Made by a program: the position numbers and the translations under genes. 24,505 nucleotides of DNA from EsbW-18 sp033811555 (lineage in GTDB: Bacteria; Patescibacteriota; Minisyncoccia; Phycocordibacterales; EsbW-18), in the NCBI GenBank assembly GCA_033811555.1, contig JAPXOG010000010.1, positions 1 through 24,505 on the forward strand, read 5' to 3'. The notes under the pieces were generated by a model. The model was not told the origin of the DNA. It ran no database searches and saw only the letters and a program-made list of their open reading frames with translations. Shown here piece after piece: positions 1-7,993 of this stretch (the stretch's first letter is position 1; each line of letters starts with the position of its first letter).

Positions 1-44
1 ATAAAGTACAATTTGCTTTATGAATTTTTAAGAGAAATTTGATT

Positions 45-1847
45 ATGAAACTGTCTCCGATTGGAATATTTAGAATAATTTTTCGCGCTTGTAAATTAGT
101 GTGGGGGTTTGCCCCAGGTTTTGCGTTTTTACTTTTACTCATCAATGTGATTACAAACCTATTGCCTCTAGTACAGGCGAAGATTACGGGTTCTATAGTC
201 GACTCTCTAGTAATGACTCTTTCTAAAGGATCTTCTATCCCCGTATTGTTAATTTTGCTTTATGGTGCGATTTGGGCCCTGTTACGACTTAGCGATGCTT
301 TTGAAACATACGTAGTAAAGCGATGGTACATAGAAGCTGAACAAGGAGTTGACATTGCTCTTATGCGGAAACGTGCCGATATTGATATTGCACATTATGA
401 AAACCCTGAATTTCAAAATTTATTGACAAGAGCTTTTGATAGAGGTAATTATCCAGTTATTAACCTCGCTGAAGAACAATTCAACAGTGTTTCTCTTATC
501 ATAGGAATTTTTGTATCAGCAGGGCTCGCAATACGTTATCCTATAATTTTTCTAGTAGTATTAGTTAGTCTCATTCCTACGTTAATTGTTCAACTAAAAT
601 ATGGTAGATTGCGATGGTTTATTTGGTCAGAAAATTCACCACGACAAAAGCTTTATGGAAGTATTCGTTCGCATATTTATTCTCGCCAAGGTGTAATACA
701 GACAAAGTTGCTACAAGCTACAGATTACCTTATTACACGAGCAAAAAATATTATAGACACATTCAAGAATGAACAGATTGTTTTAGATCATACTCGATTA
801 TGGTACAGCATTATCGCTTCTTTTATTAGTGCATCGGGAATTGGTTTAGCTTTTTATCTAATAATTAAAAAAGTAATAAGCGGTGAAAGTGGAATAGGAG
901 ACATTGTATTCTTAACAAGCGTACTAGGACAATTCTCAGGTATGAGCACCAGTCTTCTCTTCGCTATTGCGCGTCAGTATGAACAAACGCTATATGTACG
1001 AGATATTTTTACTATATTGGATACAGATCGAAAGATAAAGGAGGTTTCTAATCCAGTTCATCTTAAGCTTAAGAAATCTCCTCGTATTGAGTTTCGTGAT
1101 GTATCTTTCAAATACGAAGGGAGTTCTAATTGGGCTCTTAGACACATAAATATAGTAATTGAACCTGGAGAAAAAATAGCATTAGTGGGAGAGAATGGAG
1201 CAGGGAAAACGACTTTACTGAAACTTTTGGCACGTATCTATGATCCAACAGAAGGTAAAATACTTATAAATGGCATACCTTTATCTGAGCTATCTCTCAA
1301 AGAGTGGGGTTCATATCTATCTATATTATTACAAGAGTATCGTATTCACGATTTTACAATAGCAGAGTCCATTGCAATTGGACGCTCTGAATCAAAGATT
1401 TCTAGAAAAGATGTTGAAACATCTTCACAACTAGCCGATGCACATTCTTTTATAAAAATGCTTCCAGATAAATACGACTCACAAATAGGGGTTGAGTTTG
1501 ATAAAGGAATAGAGCTTTCTCATGGGCAACGACAAAGACTTGCTCTGGCACGTACTATTTATCGAAAGGGACATGTGGTTATTCTTGATGAGCCGACAGC
1601 GTCAGTTGACGCTATAGCTGAAGAAAAATTTTTCAGTCATATAGAAAAAGCAGTGAGTGATAGAACACTTTTTCTAGTTTCTCACCGTTTCAACACTGTA
1701 CGTGGAGTAGACAAAATTGTAGTCTTTAGACACGGAGAGATTGTTGAGATGGGTTCACATAGAGAACTTATCAAAAAAGAAGGATATTACTCTAAAATGT
1801 GGCATTCCCAAGCAGATTCATATTTCTCTCAAAAACAAGGAGAGTAG
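45..1847 (+). CDS. ABC transporter, fused permease/ATP-binding protein (exporter type)
   Basis: A 600-residue half-transporter that should form a dimer in the inner membrane and export a substrate using ATP. Residues from about 15 to 310 hold several hydrophobic segments (type I exporter membrane domain). The C-terminal half is a complete nucleotide-binding domain: Walker A GENGAGKTT at 382-390, a Q-loop glutamine in LLQEY, the signature LSHGQ at 491-495 (the usual second G is H), Walker B VVILDEP at 511-517 and the switch histidine H547 in VSHRF. Length is normal for the family. An in-frame TTG at 39 could add two residues, but ATG at 45 is preferred. No clear Shine-Dalgarno precedes it. The substrate cannot be told from sequence: lipid, peptide and drug exporters all look like this. 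It converges with the protease gene that follows. Confidence 0.93.
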   Translation: MKLSPIGIFRIIFRACKLVWGFAPGFAFLLLLINVITNLLPLVQAKITGSIVDSLVMTLSKGSSIPVLLILLYGAIWALLRLSDAFETYVVKRWYIEAEQGVDIALMRKRADIDIAHYENPEFQNLLTRAFDRGNYPVINLAEEQFNSVSLIIGIFVSAGLAIRYPIIFLVVLVSLIPTLIVQLKYGRLRWFIWSENSPRQKLYGSIRSHIYSRQGVIQTKLLQATDYLITRAKNIIDTFKNEQIVLDHTRLWYSIIASFISASGIGLAFYLIIKKVISGESGIGDIVFLTSVLGQFSGMSTSLLFAIARQYEQTLYVRDIFTILDTDRKIKEVSNPVHLKLKKSPRIEFRDVSFKYEGSSNWALRHINIVIEPGEKIALVGENGAGKTTLLKLLARIYDPTEGKILINGIPLSELSLKEWGSYLSILLQEYRIHDFTIAESIAIGRSESKISRKDVETSSQLADAHSFIKMLPDKYDSQIGVEFDKGIELSHGQRQRLALARTIYRKGHVVILDEPTASVDAIAEEKFFSHIEKAVSDRTLFLVSHRFNTVRGVDKIVVFRHGEIVEMGSHRELIKKEGYYSKMWHSQADSYFSQKQGE

Positions 1848-1849
1848 CA

Positions 1850-1873
1850 TTCAAAAGATATATTTTATTTGAA
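1850..1873. terminator. Weak AT-rich inverted repeat between convergent genes
   Basis: TTCAAA (1850-1855) and TTTGAA (1868-1873) form a six-pair stem in the 28-bp gap between two convergent genes, with A/T runs on both sides. It could serve as a weak two-way terminator. The stem is short and AT-rich, so this is tentative. Confidence 0.25.
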
Positions 1874-1875
1874 AA

Positions 1876-2559
1876 TTAAGAGAACAGAGATAAAAGAAAA
1901 AAATTTGCTGCAAGAGAATTAACTGCTATGTGTACAAGGTATGCAGAATACAGTGAACCGCTTTTTTCATATATCCAAGCAGTAGCACAACCTAGAAGAA
2001 AGGTGAAAGGAAATAAGCTAGCTTCCATGTGTAAAGCAGAAAATATCATCGATGAGGAAATTAAAGATGGTAAAAATGCATGGTTCTGTCGCAAATAACG
2101 AAACAACACACCACGAAATAAAGTTTCCTCTGCAATTGGAATGAGAATTCCCCAAAAAAGTTTCATACTTACGAAGGTAAGCCATGGCGGACCATCAAAC
2201 AATCTGCGGATAGTTAAAAAATCAAAACCTCTAGAGATACCTAAAAAATCTGCAATCATAGAAGAAACAAAACCTCCGGCAACTAAAACTACAAATCCTA
2301 ATCCAATCCCCACAAACATCCATGAAATTTTTATAGGAGTAAATCCTAAAGAATGAGCTGAGAGTCCGTTGCGTCTTGCTATCCATACCATAGGAACTAT
2401 GATTCCTAACAACAGCCCCATATCAACAAATACCCCGATAATTACCTTCGATGGTTTAAAAAACCACACAAGTAGTACTCCCGATATCATTCCAACCACC
2501 GTCCAAACAAAAATTAACAGAGTATCTTTTCCTGATAATATTTTTGGAAGAATGTTCAT
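1876..2559 (-). CDS. CPBP-family intramembrane metalloprotease (CAAX protease-like)
   Basis: A 227-residue polytopic membrane protein of the CPBP/Rce1 (ABI) family, intramembrane metal-dependent proteases. Hydrophobic segments alternate along the whole chain. The family motifs are present: EETLFR with E144, E145 and R149; a histidine in SALH at H177; and H210 with N214 in HIAVN. These are the expected metal-binding and catalytic residues. The substrate is unknown; bacterial members have been linked to peptide processing, self-immunity and membrane protein maturation. It lies convergent to the ABC transporter and divergent from the hydrolase at 2640. A TATACT hexamer sits six bases upstream of the ATG on the minus strand and no Shine-Dalgarno is visible, consistent with a leaderless message. 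Confidence 0.88.
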   Translation of the reverse strand: MNILPKILSGKDTLLIFVWTVVGMISGVLLVWFFKPSKVIIGVFVDMGLLLGIIVPMVWIARRNGLSAHSLGFTPIKISWMFVGIGLGFVVLVAGGFVSSMIADFLGISRGFDFLTIRRLFDGPPWLTFVSMKLFWGILIPIAEETLFRGVLFRYLRQNHAFLPSLISSSMIFSALHMEASLFPFTFLLGCATAWIYEKSGSLYSAYLVHIAVNSLAANFFLLSLFS

Positions 2560-2565
2560 AAAAGA

Positions 2566-2571
2566 AGTATA
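2566..2571 (-). promoter_or_regulatory. Candidate -10 box, CPBP protease gene
   Basis: On the minus strand TATACT lies six bases before the ATG, so transcription would start at or very near the start codon. It overlaps an ATAACA-N4-TGTTAT inverted repeat (2569-2584) in the region shared with the divergent hydrolase gene. No convincing -35 box was found. Confidence 0.4.
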
Positions 2572-2584
2572 ACAATTGTGTTAT
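2569..2584. repeat. ATAACA-N4-TGTTAT inverted repeat in divergent promoter region
   Basis: ATAACA at 2569-2574 and TGTTAT at 2579-2584 are perfect inverted copies centred 10 bp apart, between the divergent protease and hydrolase starts. The left arm overlaps the candidate -10 box of the protease gene. The same hexamer recurs upstream of the actin-fold gene, infA and glyS, so a regulator-binding site is possible. The region is AT-rich and chance is not excluded. Confidence 0.4.
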
Positions 2585-2627
2585 GCTTTTAGGAATATTT
2601 AAATTTTGTTCAAAAAGACCTAACGGG

Positions 2628-2633
2628 TAAGAT
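2628..2633 (+). promoter_or_regulatory. Candidate -10 box, hydrolase gene
   Basis: TAAGAT lies six bases before the ATG at 2640. There is no Shine-Dalgarno between them, so the mRNA may be leaderless. TTGTTC at 2607-2612 could be a poor -35 box with a short 15-bp spacer. Confidence 0.35.
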
Positions 2634-2639
2634 AGTAAT

Positions 2640-3224
2640 ATGAAAACTGCGATATTAATACACGGATGGGCTGGAAGTCCAAACGAACCACTGTTGCAGT
2701 GGCTCAGATTAAACCTTGAAGAGAAAGGTGTGCGCGTTATTGTTCCTACAATGCCAGAGCCAAAGATCCCAAAAATAGAACCTTGGGTAAATGCAATAGC
2801 TGAGATTTGTAATCCAGACGAAGAAACTCTTTTTGTTGGTCATAGCATTGGATGCCAGACGGTTATGCGCTATATTCAAACTCTTCCTGTAAATGCTAAA
2901 ATTGCAGGTGTTGTTCTAATTGCTCCGTGGATGAAACTTGACGAAGAAACAATACGAGAAGAAGGAGAGAGGGCGATTGCTATAGCGCGACCGTGGGAGG
3001 AAACTCCTATCGATTTTAAAAAGATACGAGAGATTTCTGGCACTACTGTTGCAATTTTCTCTGACGATGACCCATTTATTCCTCTTGCTCAGAAAGAATT
3101 ATTTGAGAAAGAGTTTAATTCGGAAATCATTGTAGAGCATAGCAAGGGGCATTTCACGGTGAACGATAAAATTTTTGAACTTCCATCTGCTTTGAATGCA
3201 GCAGAAAAAATATTAAAAATTTGA
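2640..3224 (+). CDS. RBBP9/YdeN-like serine alpha/beta hydrolase
   Basis: A 194-residue soluble alpha/beta hydrolase of the RBBP9/YdeN type. The oxyanion-loop motif LIHGWAGSP begins at residue 6. The nucleophile elbow is GHSIG with S69. The acid of the triad is probably D143 or D144 in DDDPF, and the histidine is H171 in KGHF. Size matches the family, which is small and lacks a lid domain. The true substrate is unknown, as for most members of this family. It ends in TGA, which supports the standard genetic code. It is transcribed alone, divergent from the protease gene and convergent with the adenosyltransferase gene that begins 25 bases on. Confidence 0.88.
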   Translation: MKTAILIHGWAGSPNEPLLQWLRLNLEEKGVRVIVPTMPEPKIPKIEPWVNAIAEICNPDEETLFVGHSIGCQTVMRYIQTLPVNAKIAGVVLIAPWMKLDEETIREEGERAIAIARPWEETPIDFKKIREISGTTVAIFSDDDPFIPLAQKELFEKEFNSEIIVEHSKGHFTVNDKIFELPSALNAAEKILKI

Positions 3225-3249
3225 ATCAGTTTTATATTCTTGGAGTAAT

Positions 3250-3780
3250 TTAGTATGTCGGTTTCGATTCTTGCTTTCCACTTTCAAAAGTGGAAAGACG
3301 AGCTAATGCGTAAAGAAAACTGGAAAGACGATTAATATAAGCGTAAGTTTCTGGTGAAAGCTCTTTTTGAGATTTTAAAGAGATTATTGCGCGCTCAGCT
3401 CTGCGTGCAACAGATCTGGCGTAATCATAAAGAGCTGATTCTACTGTTGCTCCCGGCACTATAAATGAATTAGGATTTTCGATGTAAAATTCGATTCGCC
3501 CGATAGTTGTTTCCAAATCCTCAACATTTCTTTTGGAGAGTTTTTTATCTGCTCCTGCTAATTCTGCCTGAACTATGAATAAACAATTTTGTATAGTAAA
3601 TAATTCATTGGAAACTGAAAGTGTTTTCACAGAACTAGTTCGAGCACGAAGAACTCCCAACAAGGAATTTAATTCATCAACTGAACCTAAGGCGTCGTAT
3701 ATAGGACTATCTTTTTGAAAACGATCTTTAAAATTGAAAAGACCCGAAGTACCATCGTCTCCTTTTCTGGTATAGAACAT
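3250..3780 (-). CDS. pduO: PduO-type cob(I)alamin adenosyltransferase
   Basis: Transfers the adenosyl group of ATP to cob(I)alamin to make adenosylcobalamin (coenzyme B12). At 176 residues it has the PduO family features in order: the N-terminal ATP-binding motif TRKGDDGTSG (4-13), SVDELN (33-38), RRAER (126-130) and the C-terminal NRLSSFLYALAR (150-161). The residue before RRAER, often Cys, is Ala here. It starts 11 bases after the ribonucleotide reductase stop, on the same strand, so the two are almost certainly one operon: this enzyme supplies the cofactor the reductase needs. No corrinoid biosynthesis gene is visible, so the cell probably salvages corrinoid. Its 3' end contains a perfect 11-bp palindrome (3274-3297). 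Confidence 0.93.
   Translation of the reverse strand: MFYTRKGDDGTSGLFNFKDRFQKDSPIYDALGSVDELNSLLGVLRARTSSVKTLSVSNELFTIQNCLFIVQAELAGADKKLSKRNVEDLETTIGRIEFYIENPNSFIVPGATVESALYDYARSVARRAERAIISLKSQKELSPETYAYINRLSSFLYALARLSTFESGKQESKPTY
3274..3297. repeat. Perfect 11-bp palindrome inside the 3' end of the adenosyltransferase gene
   Basis: CTTTCCACTTT (3274-3284) and AAAGTGGAAAG (3287-3297) are perfect inverted copies two bases apart, seven codons before the stop. Neither strand has a T-run after it, so it is not a standard intrinsic terminator. It encodes part of the C-terminal segment RLSTFESGK. Confidence 0.6.
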
Positions 3781-3791
3781 ATAACCAGAAG

Positions 3792-6131
3792 TTAAGTAGT
3801 TTTTACTTTCGCGATTTTTGGAGCATTTTCAGGCATTGGCTCTACTTCACAAGTTCCACCTGCGCAGGCAAGCTCTCTTTTTTGCTCTGTCCCATCAGTT
3901 ACCTCATACATCAATAATTTTGCATAATCTATATTTGGGAAAGCAGCAACCATTTCATCGTATCGCTTTTTATCTATTTCTTCATAGGGAGCAAGTTGAT
4001 ATACGTGGTCAAAACGAGGAAGAAAAGATAAACCACCTATAATATCCCAGTTTTTCTGAACCCAATCAACCACCGCAATCCATTCGTCTTCACCGACTGA
4101 AATGGTGGCTGAAGGGTTGTGCTCGGTATAGTTAAGTTTCACTTTTTTCCAATATTCAAGTTGTTCGATTGCTGAAAAATCGTCTTTATATTTAGAATGT
4201 TCTGGAGAACGTACCGGAAATTCAATAACGTAAGTAGTCGCATTGTCTACTGTTTGCCCAACTTCTGGTTGATGTGGAACCCCTTGATCTCTCATCATGC
4301 GGAATAGGGAATCAGTTGCAGAGATCCGAATACGGCGAATGTAATACTCAGAATGACGTGGATGAATACCAGAAGAGCAATTAAACGCTTGTGATACAGT
4401 TCCTGAAGGTTTAACAGCTGTTATTGATTTAGATGGATTAACTCCAAATCGTTTTGCATATCGCGCATTTACACGAATAGCCTCATTACGCATTGCACGA
4501 AGAGTTGCAGGTTCTCGAGATTTTTCACAGTCCCACTGTCCAGTAACAGATACACCAAGTAAAGATTCTTCTTTACAATTCTGAGTCCATTCCTTAGAAA
4601 TATATTTGAAATTTGTAAGAGTTGATTGATATGTTCCCAAAATAGAAGCAAGTCGTGCCTTTCGCACTAAATCTTTTCGAGTATCTCCTGCACGCGCTAT
4701 AACTTCAGAAAGATTGCAGAACTGCTTGGGTTGTAGAATGATTTCAGCGCATGGGTTAGTTCCTATTGGAGCAAGCATAGTACCATCCTCCGTCATCAAT
4801 CCTTTTTTCTGAAAGTATTTCAATCGGCGTTCTGGTATCGTTTTGTGCAATGACCCGCGGTTAAAAATACCTCGTTCACCTGATCCGCTCTTCATAAGAG
4901 CAACCCACTCTTCCATAAGTTCAGTATTTGTGGGTCGTGTTTCGTATACCGCAGAATTGTTAGCAACTACACGATAAGGTTCAGTAACATAAAACCTACC
5001 TTTTTTAGCGTCTCTCATGTCGGAGTCATCTAGGTCTGTTAAAGAAATCATGGCCGTACGACGTACACCCCCTGAAACCACACATTCTCCAATCTTGCAG
5101 ATAATATCATGAGCATCTATAGGGCGGAGACGACGCCCTTGCCGTTTCAAGATTTTTTCACGAGCAAATGCAAGAAGGGAACGAAGTGGTTCTGGACCCG
5201 AAGCTTTTCCACCCATTATTTTTAAGCGAGCCCCTGCAGGTCGAACAAGGGAATAATCGAATTCAACATCTTTTCCTGAGTACCAAGTTTTTAGGCCGTG
5301 GGTTAATGCGTCACACCATCCTTCTTTTGAGTCAGCCACTGTGTACGTTGGAAGCTTTTTTCCTGTCTGTTTCTTAATTTGGGGTAATTGTTCTATGTTC
5401 TGACTTTCAACTGTAAAACCTACTCCACACCCCTGCATTGATAGGTACATTATTTCAGCGAAATCTTCTATTTTTGTTGGTGCAGTGTAAGTACAGTTAT
5501 AAGCGCAAGTATTACATCTGCGTGCTGGTTCTCCTGAAAATTGCATAAGACGCATAGAAGGCATTACCTCCTGTTTAAGTATTGCTTCGTGCAATTCAGC
5601 ATATTCAGCGTCAGAAAGTTTTCTGCCAAGATTTTCTCGCATAAACGACATATACCTACCAACTGTTTCAACCCATGTCTCACGACGATTTTCTGACTCA
5701 ATCCAGCGAGCATATGTTCGTAAATATACAAACTCACCAAGCGGGTTACCTTCAAAATATTTTTTACTCTCTTCGGAAAGTTTTTTGACATGCTCAGGAA
5801 TTTGACCATGTTGGTAACGAATACGAGATCGCTCAACTCGATATAAAATGTAAGCTTTGGCGGTAGTTGTAAAACCTAAAAGCATCAATTCTTTCTCAAC
5901 CTCATCCTGAACCCCCTCAACACTTGGAATAAACTTAGAATCGGCTTGTTTTCGTCTCTGAAGCGTTTTCTCGACTGCCTTAGCAACTTTTTCATGAGAA
6001 CCTTCAACATATTCTCCTGTAGCCTGCATAGCTTTTTTTACAGCAATGGCTATCTTTTCTACATCAAAAGGAACTGTCGCCCCATTCCGCTTTGTTATTT
6101 TTGAAACTCGAGGAAGAATTTGTTTTGGCAT
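3792..6131 (-). CDS. nrdJ: Adenosylcobalamin-dependent (class II) ribonucleotide reductase
   Basis: Reduces ribonucleotides to deoxyribonucleotides using an AdoCbl-generated thiyl radical. It has 779 residues. Residues 1 to about 95 form an ATP-cone-like allosteric domain. The core carries C206 (RRCNTC), C461 and E463 in NPCAEI, and C472 in FCNL. The 11-residue gap between C461 and C472 equals that between C408 and C419 of the Lactobacillus leichmannii enzyme (numbering from memory), making C461 the likely thiyl radical site and C206/C472 the redox pair. The C-terminal shuttle pair is C756 and C761 (CAGGTC). All key residues are therefore present. GCGVGF and the C-terminal pair resemble the monomeric triphosphate-reductase (RTPR) branch. 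The adenosyltransferase gene follows 11 bases downstream. It needs no oxygen, so it suits anoxic or variable habitats. Confidence 0.95.
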   Translation of the reverse strand: MPKQILPRVSKITKRNGATVPFDVEKIAIAVKKAMQATGEYVEGSHEKVAKAVEKTLQRRKQADSKFIPSVEGVQDEVEKELMLLGFTTTAKAYILYRVERSRIRYQHGQIPEHVKKLSEESKKYFEGNPLGEFVYLRTYARWIESENRRETWVETVGRYMSFMRENLGRKLSDAEYAELHEAILKQEVMPSMRLMQFSGEPARRCNTCAYNCTYTAPTKIEDFAEIMYLSMQGCGVGFTVESQNIEQLPQIKKQTGKKLPTYTVADSKEGWCDALTHGLKTWYSGKDVEFDYSLVRPAGARLKIMGGKASGPEPLRSLLAFAREKILKRQGRRLRPIDAHDIICKIGECVVSGGVRRTAMISLTDLDDSDMRDAKKGRFYVTEPYRVVANNSAVYETRPTNTELMEEWVALMKSGSGERGIFNRGSLHKTIPERRLKYFQKKGLMTEDGTMLAPIGTNPCAEIILQPKQFCNLSEVIARAGDTRKDLVRKARLASILGTYQSTLTNFKYISKEWTQNCKEESLLGVSVTGQWDCEKSREPATLRAMRNEAIRVNARYAKRFGVNPSKSITAVKPSGTVSQAFNCSSGIHPRHSEYYIRRIRISATDSLFRMMRDQGVPHQPEVGQTVDNATTYVIEFPVRSPEHSKYKDDFSAIEQLEYWKKVKLNYTEHNPSATISVGEDEWIAVVDWVQKNWDIIGGLSFLPRFDHVYQLAPYEEIDKKRYDEMVAAFPNIDYAKLLMYEVTDGTEQKRELACAGGTCEVEPMPENAPKIAKVKTT

Positions 6132-6209
6132 AGGTCACAGAAAAAATTACTTTAATAAATACCTTCACATCATACCTAATGCTATGAGAAAAATGTCTGG
6201 GGATAATGT

Positions 6210-6250
6210 GCAATAGCGCAAAAGAAAAGAAGGGTCAAGAGCTTCGCTCT
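6210..6250 (-). promoter_or_regulatory. Possible promoter with adjoining hairpin upstream of the reductase operon
   Basis: On the minus strand TTGACC (6233-6238) is followed after exactly 17 bases by TATTGC (6210-6215). The -35 match is good and the -10 match poor. The palindrome AGAGC-TTC-GCTCT (6238-6250) abuts the -35 box. The implied leader is about 70 bases and I see no cobalamin-riboswitch-like structure or NrdR box in it. Confidence 0.28.
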
Positions 6251-6304
6251 AAATATGTTTTATAAAAACGTTAAATTTATATCAAAAAAATAATTTTCAA
6301 AAAT

Positions 6305-6338
6305 ATAAAAAAATTCCGCCCGGTTTACCGCCGGGCGG
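6305..6338 (-). terminator. Strong intrinsic terminator of the PhoH gene
   Basis: Read on the minus strand, CCGCCCGG (6338-6331) pairs perfectly with CCGGGCGG (6323-6316) across a seven-base loop, then comes AATTTTTTTATATTTTT. The hairpin starts 20 bases after the stop codon. This is a textbook Rho-independent terminator, far more GC-rich than the surrounding DNA. Confidence 0.92.
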
Positions 6339-6358
6339 ATGATTCCAGTGAAAGTTTA

Positions 6359-7753
6359 TTAAAGATCTGCGAAGAGTTCGGCTATCAGAGTAGCCAAAGG
6401 CGAGCGCTCACCCTTAACCAACTCGATAGCCCCGAACTCCTCACCCCTCATGCGTTCCAGCGCTTTTGCCAGCCCGCAGGACCCGGCGTCGAGGTGTGGA
6501 GTGTCAATCTGGGTAAGGTCCCCAGTCAACACCACTCTCGAGCCTTCTCCAGCGCGCGTGAGAAGCGCCTTCACCTCGTGTGGCGTTAGGTTCTGAGCCT
6601 CATCCACCACAATGAATGAGTTTGGGAAGGTGGTTCCGCGGATAAACGTAACGGGCTCAATGGAAATAATACCTTCCTTCATATATTTCCCGAGCCGTTC
6701 ACGTGGATCCGCGGATTGCTTGGGGCGCTTCTTACTCTCTTCTTCTCTCCTAGAGTTATTGCGCCTGGAAAAGAGAAGAAGAAGATTGGCTTGTACAGCG
6801 GAAGCCCATGGCGCGAACTTCTCCTCCGCTGAGCCAGGGAGAAACCCTAATGGAGACCCGAGTTCAATCGTCGGTCTGAAGCACAAAATCCGACGTATTG
6901 ATGACTCGGGGTCCTCAAGCAGGTCAACACCCGCCTTGAGTGCCATGAGAGTCTTCCCGGTTCCAGCGACACCAACGAGGATAGTCGCCAGAACCTCCTT
7001 CTTCGTAGCAAGCGCATACGCAAACAGCTGTTCCGCATTACGGGGAACAACGGTTCCACGCCTGCAATTGTCGCTCTTTCGAACTACCACGATGCGTTCT
7101 TGAGCGGTATAAATGCCCAATGCGCATTTATGATTTTTGTCCAACACTCTACAGCACGCGTTGTACTGCATGCCATAGGGAAGACTAACGTCTTCCACCG
7201 AAATCGATCCCTCTTGGTAGAGTTGATCGATTACATGAGACGGAGCCGGGACTTCGACGATGTGCGGTGCTAGAGTTTGCGGACGCTCGACCTTGCCGGC
7301 ATGAAGTTCTTGCGCTTCTAAACCGGCTGCACGCGCCTTCAATCGCAACGCTCCGTCCATCGTGACGAGAATGGTGTTATTCCCTCGTACAGAGGATTCT
7401 CCGGCAACTCGCAGAATTAGGTCATCTGCCGTGTTACCAGAATATTCTTTGGGAAGAGAGAACTCACCTCCATCTGCACCAACCACACGCATGACGCCTC
7501 CTGAGAGATTTTTTACTCCCCTCAACATGGCGTCTTTATCTGAGAACACGGTGTCAAGGAGCCGAATCACGCGCCTGGCGTTTCCTCCACGACGAGGATC
7601 GGACTTCAAGCCATCAAGTTCTCTTAGAACAACGATAGGTAAAACAATATCGTTGTTCTCAAATGGAGAGCGCGTAGGATCCACGATATCTGGCGCGTGG
7701 ATTAGCGTGCTCGTGTCCAATACGAACACCTTGTTACGTAGGTCGTCGTTCAT
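6359..7753 (-). CDS. phoH: PIN-domain PhoH-family ATPase (PhoH2-like)
   Basis: A 464-residue fusion of an N-terminal PIN nuclease domain (about 1-150) and a C-terminal PhoH ATPase domain (about 220-464). PIN acidic residues visible are D13 in VLDTS, E45 in REL, D110/D111 and D133. The ATPase has Walker A GVAGTGKT (261-268), Walker B IVVDEAQN (381-388) and TGD (410-412). Family members act as ATP-dependent RNA helicase/ribonucleases. A basic, low-complexity insert lies at about 329-352. It differs from its neighbours: sampled lines run near 55-60% GC against roughly 37%, codons favour G/C third positions, it has a strong AAAGGAG Shine-Dalgarno eight bases before the ATG, and a GC-rich terminator. 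This suggests recent transfer or a distinct expression class. It is transcribed alone. Confidence 0.93.
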   Translation of the reverse strand: MNDDLRNKVFVLDTSTLIHAPDIVDPTRSPFENNDIVLPIVVLRELDGLKSDPRRGGNARRVIRLLDTVFSDKDAMLRGVKNLSGGVMRVVGADGGEFSLPKEYSGNTADDLILRVAGESSVRGNNTILVTMDGALRLKARAAGLEAQELHAGKVERPQTLAPHIVEVPAPSHVIDQLYQEGSISVEDVSLPYGMQYNACCRVLDKNHKCALGIYTAQERIVVVRKSDNCRRGTVVPRNAEQLFAYALATKKEVLATILVGVAGTGKTLMALKAGVDLLEDPESSIRRILCFRPTIELGSPLGFLPGSAEEKFAPWASAVQANLLLLFSRRNNSRREEESKKRPKQSADPRERLGKYMKEGIISIEPVTFIRGTTFPNSFIVVDEAQNLTPHEVKALLTRAGEGSRVVLTGDLTQIDTPHLDAGSCGLAKALERMRGEEFGAIELVKGERSPLATLIAELFADL

Positions 7754-7761
7754 TTCTCAAA

Positions 7762-7772
7762 CTCCTTTCTGT
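7762..7772 (-). promoter_or_regulatory. Strong Shine-Dalgarno of the PhoH gene
   Basis: On the minus strand AGAAAGGAG precedes the ATG by eight bases. It is the only strong Shine-Dalgarno I found among the starts in this window. Further upstream TTGACA (minus strand, about 7795-7800) is a perfect -35 hexamer but has only a weak GAACAT 16 bases on, so the promoter itself is uncertain. Confidence 0.7.
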
Positions 7773-7912
7773 ATGTTCTTTGTTTAACTTTCACTGTCAA
7801 CGAACAAACCTATAAGCGATAGTACTTGCAGAAAATCAAAAAGCAACAATTTCTATGTTTGACCATTTTACATTTTTATTGAATAACTATCTAGGTTAAA
7901 AGTAAAAGGTTA

Positions 7913-7937
7913 AGTTGATTGTATTACATCATCAACT
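7913..7937. repeat. 7-bp inverted repeat upstream of the UDG gene
   Basis: AGTTGAT (7913-7919) and ATCAACT (7931-7937) form a perfect seven-base inverted repeat with an 11-base spacer. It lies in the 240-bp region between the divergent PhoH and UDG genes, 44 bases before the candidate UDG -10 box. It could be an operator or chance; there is no T-run to make it a terminator. Confidence 0.4.
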
Positions 7938-7980
7938 GAAAACATTGCTGCAAAAATTCCTGGCATAAAAGACTGCATGA

Positions 7981-7986
7981 TATTAT
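7981..7986 (+). promoter_or_regulatory. Candidate -10 box, UDG gene
   Basis: TATTAT ends seven bases before the ATG at 7994, so transcription would begin at the start codon. No Shine-Dalgarno is present. No good -35 box was found; the best is TTCCTG at 7957-7962, a poor match. Confidence 0.42.
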
Positions 7987-7993
7987 GTAAAAT

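Noticed and set aside
6132..6304. A cobalamin riboswitch ahead of the B12-dependent reductase
   Set aside because: The space before the reductase start is short, very AT-rich, and lacks the conserved B12-box pattern and the multi-helix core.
6612..7103. A 163-residue plus-strand reading frame opposite phoH
   Set aside because: It is antisense to the well-supported PhoH ATPase domain, has no recognisable motif, and arises because the GC-rich gene has few stop codons on its complement. The same holds for 7362-7787.
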